Assembly: GCA_964035545.1 (NCBI GenBank)
Contig: OZ037765.1
Coordinates: 8,522,698 to 8,586,697, forward strand
Source of the DNA: Bugula neritina
Taxonomy: Eukaryota; Bryozoa; Gymnolaemata; Cheilostomatida; Bugulidae
Direction: 5' to 3'
Length of the DNA stretch: 64,000 bases
Shown here: positions 1 to 10,400 of the stretch, piece after piece
Position numbering within the stretch: the stretch's first letter is position 1
Layout of the letters: the number at the start of each line of letters is the position of its first letter
Program-made: the position numbers and the translations under genes
Notes under the pieces: generated by a model
The model's database searches: none
Seen by the model: the letters and a program-made list of their open reading frames with translations, nothing else
Told to the model about the DNA's origin: nothing

Positions 1-405
1 TTGTCCATTCTTATTGTAGCGCTTTGTGGTGTTAGTTTGTTGTTTTTTCTTCAAAACTGTTTTCTATTTAGAAAAAAGCAAAAGTTGAAATTTCGTTACA
101 ATACATGTCATTTATAACATGCTTTTGATTATTGGAATGGCTATTGGTTTAATACTTGGGCTCTGGCTCAAGAAAATTTAATTTCAGAGCTAGATAAAGA
201 TACCTCATTATCAACTTCATTATAATTTAAGATGGCTAGAATTACATTAACTCCTGTCATTTTAGTCACTGAAGTCAGCAAGCATGCAGACTAACTGTGC
301 TCATGCATCTGCAGGGTTCAATAATATCATTTTCAATTGCTACTTTGCCATCATTTCATTGAATTTATATAAATATTTATTCCTCTCAATATTGTATAAT
401 TGCAG
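1..405. other. Intronic sequence upstream of first visible AMFR exon
   Basis: AT-rich sequence ending in a TTGCAG acceptor at 400-405. I see no exon-like segment matching the membrane-spanning part of AMFR. It is most simply the intron before the first visible AMFR exon. Confidence 0.6.
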
Positions 406-3055
406 ATATGGAGTAACATTTTTCTTAGTATGGCCAGTTTAGTTATACTGATGCAAGTGAGACACTTGTTTAATGAGTTACAAAAACGAATTAGTCGTCA
501 TAGAAATTACCAAAAAGTTGTCAAAAGTATGGAAGCAAGGTTTGCTGAAGCAACTGATGAAGAAATTATGAAATATGATGACAGTTGTGCTATATGCTGG
601 GACAAAATGCAGCGAGCCAGAAAACTACCCTGTGGTCATTTGTTTCATAAGTTAGTTTTTATCTCCTAGATGTTGCATATATCCATATTGGTGAAATTAA
701 GTGTTTTTAATTTGTTTAATTATAATTTATAAAATTTATAAAAATATGTATCATTAACTAGGTTCAGTAAATGAGACCTGTAAATTGAGAGATAGCTTAC
801 ATCAATGAATTATGTTTTAGCCCATGCTTGAGATCATGGTTAGCGCAAGACATTTCGTGCCCAACTTGTCGGGTCAGCTTGAGTGAGCAGAAGACTAGGA
901 ATTTAACAGAAGATGAGGAAGTTATTCGTCAGATGGACAATAATAATGATGCTATGGTCAGGCATAGAGACAGACCTTTAAGACAAGACGATGAAGGGAG
1001 GTCTGAGATACGAAACCATTTTTTTGAATTTGATGGTAAGAGTTGGAATCGGCAACCTTGACAATTTTTATGAATATATGGAGTTTTTGAAATTGTATTC
1101 TAAACCTGTGCAGTACTGCTGTTTTTGTGACTTGAATGTTGGTAATGTCAGTAACGGGAAGCAATCTCAAATGTGCGAAAAGAAATGAAGTTTGTAATTG
1201 GTTTATTTCAGCCACCCAATACATAAGCTGGCTACCGAGATTCTCTGTTGCTGTAACTCGTCTGACTGGTCGCCAACCTGTTCAGCTGAATTCCATGGTC
1301 AGTGTTCTACTTTCTATTATTATGCAATTCAAACTTATTCTCAATTTTTCAAAGTTGATCAGCAATAACAAGTGAAGTATTTATAATGGCCTCTCTAAAT
1401 AAAATATATTCTGTATCCATGTCCTCAAATTACTTGCAGCTTGACTTTTTCAAACTAAAAAATCACTTGGGTCAATGCGAGGCTAAAGCTGTCTTTATAA
1501 TTGATGCCAAAATTCTCAACACCCCCCATCTGCTCAAATGGCTAATGTTTGTTGGGATGAGATGTTAACACCTCACTACTTGTAATAAAAATTGAAACAG
1601 CAATTACAATTTGCTGTTTCTGAAAACACTCCTATGATTTTTTTAATTTCTTTGTAGGCAAGAGAGGTGCAGAATCTATTTCCTAGCATATCACTTGCTT
1701 CAATTTTAGAAGATTTAAGAACAACTCAGTCTGTTGAGATTACTGTTGATAACATCTTAGAAGGACGATTAATTATATTGGTGAGTAGAGGTGGTGAAAG
1801 TTATCGAGTATTAAAATTGCCCATTTCTATGCTTTTATCAGCCAGTTGAATTTATGATTTATCCCAGACAAATGGCAGCGATGACTCATCAGAATATGAG
1901 AGTGACAGTGAAGACAATGTTGCAAGTGTCACTGAAGAGGCTAATCCAACTCCAGCACACACAGAAACAGGAAATAGCAATCCGCAATTACATACCAATA
2001 CACCTTACGAGGAGTAAGTTCATGAGATTCTTGCTATTATTTATTCAAAAAGCATTTAGCAAGTTATCTAGTCATTGCATCATTAAGTGATATTGCAGCT
2101 ATCCTGCGAGCAGTGCTACTGATACTCAAGACAATCAGGAATTGTTTCCAGAAGATCCAAATTCTAGGCATCAACTCTTACAAGGACGAAAATTAGAAAT
2201 GCAAAATGTGGGGCTGCGGTAAGTTGTCCTAAAAATAATCATATATTGTGAGTTTAAGGGGAAAAGAGTAAAGTTATCCTTTTTTTGTTACCAAATATTT
2301 TCAAAAAACTAATTTAAAAAGCAATATTAGAAAGAAAATAAAATAACAGGCTACCTCTTCGATTCTATAATTGTATTACGGAAAGTTGTATATGAAGCAT
2401 TTTAGTGACTATTTTATTAATTTCATATATTACAGGGTCTACATTTGGGTCATTTTACTTAATTTAGTAGGCCTACACACTGGAAATTTCCAGTTTTTAG
2501 CTATTTTTCACAATTCAGCTGCTAATGAACAAGGGTTTTTGCTCAAAACTAGTAAAATTTCAATAAATACATCTAAATAATCAAGGTTCTTCCTAATCTT
2601 GATTGATTTTCCATGTTTTTTCCTAATTATTCAGCTACTTTTGATTGCAGACCGTTACAAAAAAACCATAACGGTCTGCAATCAAAAGTAGCTAAATAAT
2701 TAGGAAAAAACATGGAAAATCAATCAAAATTAAAAAGAACCTTGATTATTTGTGTGTTGATTGACATTCAACTAGTTTTGGGCAAAAAACCATGTTCATT
2801 AGCAGCTAAATTGTGAAAAATAGCTAAAAACTGGAAACTTCCGGTGTGTACTAAATTAAGTAAAATGACTCATTTTAAAATTCTGCCATTTTCAGTTTTG
2901 ATAAGTGTTATGTATTGAATTTTCTACATATATATAGTTTGTGAAGAAGACAATATTTTATATTTTACAGAAGATACTATGCTCAAAATAGGAATGAAGC
3001 ATCATCTTCACATGCTAGTAATGCAGCTGAAACAGAAGACAATAAGTCGAAATAA
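406..3055 (+). CDS. AMFR: AMFR/gp78 E3 ubiquitin ligase, 3' part of gene (RING-H2 and CUE domains)
   Basis: Exons 406-650, 821-1035, 1212-1297, 1658-1780, 1868-2013, 2099-2218 and 2971-3055 (TAA) join in phase to 339 codons. The first exon ends a hydrophobic stretch and leads into a RING-H2 finger (CAICWDKM, LPCGHLFH, then CLRSWLAQD and CPTC across the exon 1/2 junction). Exons 2-3 give the NHFFEFD and ISWLPRFSV segment typical of gp78. Exon 4 is a CUE ubiquitin-binding domain (LFPSISLASILEDL, VDNILEGR). An acidic Ser/Thr-rich linker follows, then a basic RKLEMQNVGLRRYYAQ helix that may be the p97-binding VIM-like motif. In known animals gp78 sits in the ER membrane and ubiquitinates ERAD substrates with UBE2G2 and p97. 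The transmembrane exons lie left of the window. The tail after CUE looks short. The last intron holds a fold-back element. Confidence 0.93.
2448..2877. mobile_element. Fold-back (long inverted repeat) element in the last AMFR intron
   Basis: Two arms of about 210 bp (about 2448-2656 and 2669-2877) are near-exact reverse complements around a 12-nt A-rich loop. The inner 11 nt are GCAGACCGTTA against TAACGGTCTGC. The match is best near the centre and drifts with small indels outward. No coding capacity is seen. It is either a MITE/fold-back transposon or a local inverted duplication. I could not define a clear target-site duplication. Confidence 0.75.
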
Positions 3056-3897
3056 GAATGTAATTACTGTTGAACTACTCAATTTATTTAATCATTACAT
3101 AATATTATTTATTGTACAAATAACTTTCTGTGCATGTATTTACAGATCTTCACCATATTTTTATTACTATATTGTCTCAATGCATTGTTCTGATCATCAG
3201 CCAGTAATCTTCATTTTGCCTGTAAATAGAAAAGCATATTTTTACATTGGATTACATGCTGTGATTGGCCAGTACTACTGCTTAGATAATCACAGTGATT
3301 GAAAATATAAATATGTGCAAGTACTTGAGAGCAGATAACTTTACTGAACAAAATATTCACACTTTATAAAAATCGCTGGGATGGTTCACTGTAAGGCATA
3401 AGCTGATATGTCAAGACAACAAACAAGTCTGTGCTAACAAGACTAGTAACGGTCTTTACCATTTTGATACTATTAACATGATCGTGTTAATAGTTTTGAA
3501 AACATGCATGGTAGTATTGTAATTTGTTCACAGTACAATATTCTAAGCTTTTGCCATGATGTATGAGGAGTGGATTATTATATGTTTGCTTTTGATTGGT
3601 TCAGTGTGTCATTATTGCCATAGCTCATTGCTCAACCAATTTGTAATAGTAATTTTATTGCTAATATTACAATGCATTTTTAAAAGAAATACTGCATTTA
3701 GCTTTGTTTAGCACCACATACTTTTTATAGTAGTCTATAATAGCGCAATGTCATCCAAACAGCAATAATAAATATGTTTAATTGACAGAGTTGCAGAACA
3801 TCAGTGCATGCCTGGAATGTTATTTAAACAAGTATTACTGTATTAGACAAAATGGTCACTCACCACTGGCTGAAGAGTGTAGACTGTAGAACATATT
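3056..3897. other. Convergent 3' flanks of AMFR (+) and DAD1 (-)
   Basis: No coding exon is seen. A plus-strand AATAAA at 3767-3772 could end AMFR. The plus-strand TTTATT at 3654-3659 is a minus-strand AATAAA that could end DAD1. If both are used, the two 3' UTRs overlap by roughly 100 bp. Poly(A) usage is inference only. Confidence 0.4.
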
Positions 3898-6050
3898 TTA
3901 CCCAATGAAATTCATCACAACCAGATGTAGCACTACATGTGCAAATATGAAATCTCCAAACGCTCTTTCAGGGCTGATGGAACTGAAATCTGCTTTATTT
4001 TCAGAGTTGGATTGAACACGCAAACATACTAAAACATAGTGTAGCAATAAAAATTATAAGCAATAATAAAGATACAAAATTATAGTTTCTTAATTGCAAA
4101 TAATACAGAACTTTTAAAATCTATCAAGTTTTTTGTTTAGGTTTGAGTAGGTTTACTCAAGTCTGCATTTCGATGTAGTTAATTATCATATTGATATGAC
4201 TGTCTCTGGAACTTGTCAAGATTACAAATAATTCCAACATAGTTGTTTTTTATGCTGCAAATGAGTAACACTTTACATGTATTTATTAACAACTTTTATG
4301 GTATTGATAACTTAGTTTTAAAATTGTTAGAAAAAAGTCTATTACCATATCTAGTAAACGTCTAGGCATCAAAAATTTGCCATGTGTAACTATATTATAT
4401 AAACAAATCAATTGTGAAAAAAGTTCTATTATTCAATGTTATAGAAAAGATGACTTTAAAATTTAGGTATGAATACTATTGCTAATAATTGGAGCTTTCC
4501 CATGATTTTTTAGACTGTATAGTTGCAGAATAGAAACTTCATATGCAAGTTTTACAATTTCATTGCAGTTGAAACTATGGTTCCTTGTTGTATACAGGTC
4601 ATGCTTCAAAATGATTTCTAAGAAATATAATCAATAATTTAGGAAATGAAACTTTATTAAGGTTATCTAATTATTAAAGGTCAAACTACCCGTGTCATCC
4701 CACTTAGACGATTCCCAGTTAGACGATATTTATAGATTTTAGTGTAATATATGTATTTTTTACTATTATTTAGCACATAATAGAAAGCAAAGAAGCCACC
4801 AGCAAGTCACTTACAGCAACAATGCTTCTATAAAGCCATCTTGCACAAACCTTAAACTTGTAGGTAAAAGATAGACAAAATATAATAAGAAAAAGTTGTA
4901 ATATAGCAGTACGTGACATACCATGAAATGGATTTGTGCATTTTATTCTGTTATGCTATAGCTGTTATTCTGAATAAAATAAACTGCAGCTAAATTAGTA
5001 TTGAGTTAAAACAAATAGCTGGCTTGGTAGCTTATTTCATGTTTAGCAGTAAATGCGACAGTTATATTTGTATATTACTATATATATTGTACCGAAATTA
5101 AAAAAATCGTCTAAGTGGGATGAAACCAAACTACCATTTCATTAATGTCCGGTCTACCAAATTTAATCATCTTGTATTTATAACTGCAACATTAACAAGA
5201 ATGCTTCCTTTAGAACAAAAATTATATAAAATATGTTTATACATTTTAATTTACAGCAACTGTAAAAGTAACAAATTTTAATTTGCCCATTTTTATTACA
5301 TAATTATAATATGTTAATATATATTTAGTAATTATCGATAGTTATACTCTATACTTTAATATTAAATTTAATACTAGTAACAGTAACACTAACTACTAAA
5401 TTTTAATTAAGAATTACAGCTAGAAGTAGATTAGCACAAAAATACTCAGATAATACTAAAAACTAAAAGTAAATCTAATAGTAATACTAATTGGCATTTA
5501 ATGTTATCTTAGTTATGCTGTCATTCTGATTGTCATTGTGATAGTAATTGTAACAAACTCAAAGTGACAGCAGCAATCTGAATCACAGCTACTGTAAGTC
5601 ACGAACTCTAATAAAGATTTAGGGTAACTGTACGTGTAAACGAACAACTAAACTAAAAGTATAGCTGAATATCATAATCGACAACTATTACTATAGTCTA
5701 TAAGTATAAGTGAAATAACTTGACGTCAAACTGAAAGTGAAACTGAATGAAACCAGAATAGCAACCCCGACGGCGACATGCCTACGGGCCATGGTTGATA
5801 TGAATTTAAAGTATAAACACATTTTGGAATAAATCTTACCTCCAAGGACAAATGATCCAACACAAGATACAAAGCCGGACAAAAAGGAGTTGAAGGGGAA
5901 TGTTCCCACAAGGCAACAGTAAACAAATTGAATTATTCCGGTAATGAGAATATAGAAAAGATAAGCGTCTACAATTTTTAGTTTTCTTGGCGTAGAATTA
6001 ACATAGGATTCATAGAACTTAGATATTACAGAAACCAGTGATTCTCCCAT
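3898..6050 (-). CDS. DAD1: DAD1, oligosaccharyltransferase subunit
   Basis: Two minus-strand exons, 6050-5840 and 4028-3898, join in phase (G|TA codon) to a 113-residue protein, the length of human DAD1. Diagnostic segments are [44 protein letters not shown] and the C-terminal [13 protein letters not shown]1 is a small multi-pass ER membrane subunit of oligosaccharyltransferase, needed for N-glycosylation; its loss triggers apoptosis in mammalian cells. I chose the ATG at 6050-6048 because the family begins right there; an upstream in-frame extension exists but does not look conserved. The 1.8-kb intron contains a MITE (4691-5126) and AT-rich simple sequence. Two CACGTG palindromes lie about 235-265 bp upstream. 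Confidence 0.96.
4691..5126. mobile_element. MITE-like element with 22-bp terminal inverted repeats and 9-bp target duplication
   Basis: Left end 4692-4713 (GTGTCATCCCACTTAGACGA..) and the reverse complement of 5105-5126 (GTTTCATCCCACTTAGACGA..) match except for one base. CAAACTACC occurs directly on both sides (4682-4690 and 5127-5135). The ~435-bp interior has no ORF. A 9-bp duplication is seen in Mutator-like and some other DNA transposons, so the superfamily is tentative. It sits in the DAD1 intron. Confidence 0.8.
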
Positions 6051-7478
6051 GATGATGCAACACAAATTAATAAAGCAACCCAGACAGCTCAAGCTGGTCG
6101 TTCAGAAATTGCAGTAATATATTAATAAAATTACACAGCTCTTCAATAAGAATTTTTTGGACGTGTATTCTCAAACGGAAACAAGTAAGCAGTAACCAAT
6201 CAGAGTTAACTACGCACTGCACCAAGAATTCAGCAATCGGCTTTTTCTGACCAATGACAAGTTGTGACAAGTTGCAAAGTGTCACGTGATTATATTGAGC
6301 GTACAAATGTCACGTGACGCACACGCCATTGTTTAGTTCCACTCATGATGATAGACAAGTTTTACTAGTACTACAGAGATTTTTAATCAATGGACTCAGT
6401 AATGCCAATTATAAACTATTTTGCGTTATGGTTGAGAAATGCATAAATAATAAGATCATTTAAATAATTTATGCTTGCACGTGTAACTAAAACTAGGAAT
6501 TCAATAATTAAATTAAAATTTAATCATTATGATTATCCTGAAGATTATGATTAACAGATTATGATTATAAATATTAAATTTAATAACAATATAATTAATT
6601 AGTTCTATTATTATTATAATTATTAGTAATTATATTATTATTATTAAATAATTATAATATATATCATTATTATATCTCAATCTTAGACTTATGATTATCA
6701 TCATCAATAGATTTAATATTAATAATAATTCATTAATTGCATTTACTTTTACTTTTAATCATTAGACTTAGTGATTAGTCATTAGACTTAGTCATTACAG
6801 TTACTGATAACTCATTTACAATTACTAGGATGATTATCAAAATCGATGTCACATCACAGTAAATGTAATCACTGTCAGTGTCTATGAACTTTATCAGTTT
6901 GAGATTTAGTCTATCATTTAGAGTTGGGGTGAGAGTCTATTATTATGATTATTAGTCTAACTATCTTAAGTCTCTGAGCATCACAATAACTATCAGTATA
7001 AGTATGAGAATTATTCGTATTCAGTGATGAAAGTTAAAGTTTGCTTCAGTATCACCATGATTACCAATCTTATAGTTATTGAATAACTATAAAACAAAAT
7101 TTAATGATAAACCATTAAGTCAAGGTCCATGATTAGGTGCCAAGTGCTGAACAATTACTAAAACTATCATTACTTTTAGTTGATTCCTTACATTTAGTAC
7201 TATTATAAGTATTAGCATTGTTACATTATTACAATTGCTTACTCTATTTCTCACCTAAATTATATAACATTTTCAAGCTAATTTTACAAGCAACTTGTGG
7301 TTAATTTATAGCAATATTTATTTGGCATATGCTGAGCAATCTTCCAAACTATACTTCTCATCTGCTAAATTTTGTGTTAATCGCCTAACGTGGTTGTACA
7401 GATCTAATGTTTTTTACAGGTAGAGGTACCAATGCACTTTCTATAACCCACCGCCTTTAGCATCATTATGATGTTAAA
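6051..7478. other. Divergent intergenic region between DAD1 and the ZNF507-like gene
   Basis: About the first 300 bp next to DAD1 look promoter-like (CCAAT at 6251-6255, CACGTG palindromes at 6283-6288 and 6311-6316). From about 6500 to 7110 the sequence is degenerate trimer/hexamer simple sequence (ATTATTA, TTAGTCATTAGAC and similar). A strong acceptor (TTTTTTACAG, ending 7419) starts a probable exon carrying 5' UTR of the zinc-finger gene, so its first exon and promoter lie further left in this region. Confidence 0.5.
6281..6318. promoter_or_regulatory. Paired CACGTG E-boxes (one full CLEAR-type palindrome)
   Basis: CACGTG occurs at 6283-6288 and 6311-6316, 28 bp apart. The second is inside the 10-bp palindrome GTCACGTGAC (6309-6318), which matches the CLEAR element bound by MITF/TFE and other bHLH-Zip factors. 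The pair lies about 235-265 bp upstream of the DAD1 start codon. Function is inferred from the motif only. Confidence 0.45.
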
Positions 7479-10400
7479 ATGTCTCAACAAGCCAAACAGC
7501 TTCAAGAATCTCAAGTTACGTTGTCAGAGGAATTTTTGGTTAATTCCCATAATGCTGGCATCACTGTATTGCATTGTCCTGATTGTGATTATTCTTCCCC
7601 CAACAAACATTATCTAAGACAACATATAGATTTAGTCCACACTAATGAAAGGCCCTTCAAATGCCCATTTTGCGACTATGCAGGAAAACGTAGTCATTCT
7701 TTGAAAGAGCATTTGATTGTGCATAGTGATGAGCGACCTTTTAAATGCACGCAGTGTAATGCGAAATTTAGGAAAAAGGGCCACTTGACAAATCACTATA
7801 GACTGCATTCAGAAACTCCTGTAGATTGTCCCCTATGTAAATATATATCGTTTGAAAGCCGCAATGAGTTATATCAGCATCTCCGACAAGATCACCAAAG
7901 TCAATCAGGGGTTTCTATTTTTTGTTGCAATCGTTGTAATTTTGCCACAACAACCAAAGGCAATTTGCTGGTTCATGAGATGGCTCATACTGATTATCGC
8001 CATGTTTTATATATGAAGCCTAAGTTGCCACTAACAACAAATATTGTGCTCAAGTGTTCTGAGTGTGGTTTTGAAACCACTCAACGCAAAGAGCTGGAGA
8101 AGCATGTGTTGGAGAAACATATGGTAAATGTAGTTCTAATTTTGAATATAGCAGTTTTATTTTGTGGTTTCAACTTTACATAAATAAAATATTTAATCAG
8201 AGTTACCCTGTCAGCTTCTAAAGATAAAAAATTTTTAATTCAACTTGCCAAGTTTTGATGAGCTTCAGATTTGCTACTTTAAATTTTTCATGTTCAAAAA
8301 CAGAATTTGTTTGCTGAGATTTCCTTTCACCAGCAATTGCTCAATTATAATTTATATGTAGTGAATTGGCAAAAAAATTTTATGAGTTTAGCTGTAAGGG
8401 CATATTTATACCAAAGGAAGCAATCACAGAGAGGTTTAAACAAGCACATTCCTGTTTAAGCCTGAATTATATGTGTTTTATTTGTAGATGTCCTACAGGA
8501 ATATCCAACCTGATATCAATTCTAATGAGTCACCCATAGTTTTGGGTTCTCCAATGTACAAATGTACTGAATGTGGGTTTGTTACTTCTGATCACAAACA
8601 GTTGCTTGTTCACGCTTTTAGTCATAAGCAATCGGCCGGTAATAATAGGAATTTGGAGCCGATGGATTCTTATGGGAAAGAAGATTTATCGACAACGACT
8701 GCTCCTGGCTCATACGTTTGTTCTATATGTAGTTATTTTTGTGATTCTCAAAGGACATTGAAAGCTCACATGTGGAAGCATTCAGGGCATAAAAACTTGG
8801 AGTATCCAACGTTTCAAAATGGGCCTTTGAGCATTTATGACGATACCCCTTTTGCAGCCAAAAATTTTGTCAGCAATAATCAACAATCAGAAGTTTTACG
8901 TGACGTGAAAAACAGTGCAAAAAATGTACTTCTTTTGGGTTACGCAAAGCACAACAATCAAGCAGTTGCTTCTGTTGATACAGCAGTACAGGCAGAGGAA
9001 AACAGTTCACCTCGTGTTGTTGTACAGCAGTTGATAAACCCAGAAAATATTTGCACTATAGGCACTGGTAGAGTGAATAACTGCTCTCCATTAGATGAAG
9101 ATATACCACCGGTTTCAAATGCTAGAAGGATGAAGCCTGAACACGTAATTGAAGAAGTTGTAAATCATCTTCAGGGTGCAGTTGATGACCCGTTAAAGGT
9201 CATGACAGCTGTGTGCGAGGTAGCGGAGAGGCGCCCTGTTGAAAACAATTTAGCGATTTCCGATGTTCCGTCGAAACTAAGGATAAACTCTGACTCATAC
9301 AGTGCAACTGAAAAGACTGCAGCGACTCTTTTGAGTTTGCTTCGTCAAGGTAAGAGTATGAAAAAGATATACTTTTACAAAGTTGTTAAAAACTTTAGCT
9401 TTTTTATAAATACATTTATTTTACAGGTTACTATTTTGATTGTGTTTTTATGTTCAGGATATTTAATATTGAGTTGTCGACTACCTATTCACATTTAGGT
9501 AAAAATGTTGACCCTACAAGTTATACTCATGAAGTAGCAGAAAGTCATGCTACTGAATCTCCTGATTATAAGAGTGTACCAGTAAGTTCCATAGTTGGAG
9601 ATGTTGCTTTGGAAGAAGTTGTAGTATCTGAAGCCGCCAGCTCTAGCAGTGATGTCTCTTCTGCAGAAAAACCCAAAGCTGGTTAGCTGTTCTTTTACAT
9701 TAGATTTAGTGCATGGATGTTTTTGCTGTCGTCTCATTTAATGAATTAAATTCCTCGGTTTACTGATAGTGTGAATTTTACTATTGAAGGCATATGCAGC
9801 TCACTTTTAGCAGTCATTGAGCAACTGAGAGAGCCCCATACTGAAGACATGGTTTTGGCATCGGGCTCTAAAGCCAAGCGGAGAAAGAAAAATGAGGATG
9901 TGAGCAGTGAAACGGTAGTGAAAGTTACTTATGTTTACTCTTTTGTAGCATTCATTTCATATGATTTGATATAATGCTTTTCAACTAAAGTGAAGTTTGG
10001 TCATATTTAGTTCTTGTATGTAGAGTTAATAGATGTGGCAAAATAATGCTTTGTTATGTTTTTAAATCATTTGTAGAATTGCAGTTTATGTTGTATTCAA
10101 GCTGCAAAATTTTGTGTCGAGTTTTTAAGTGCAAGGTATAGAGAAATAAAGACAATGATGTATGATCATTTTTACTAGAAAATATTTTCTTATGACTAGC
10201 TTCAATTTTAGGAAATTTTATGAATGCTTCAATGTTATCACCCACAAAATTATTTAATAACTATAAATTAAAATCAACAGAGTTTTAACTCGTCCGTGCT
10301 AAATCAACAACTTAACAAATTAACACACACAGGGAATTGTTGAAGCATCATTTGATTAAAGCTCAAAATATTTGAAAAGTTGAGTATGCTGTCCTATAAT

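Noticed and set aside
2371-3302. Plus-strand ORFs of 69 and 107 residues
   Set aside because: The first lies in the fold-back element; the second overlaps the last AMFR exon in another frame.
6067-6306. Minus-strand 79-residue ORF upstream of DAD1
   Set aside because: Covers the promoter-like region and has no domain or conservation that I recognise.
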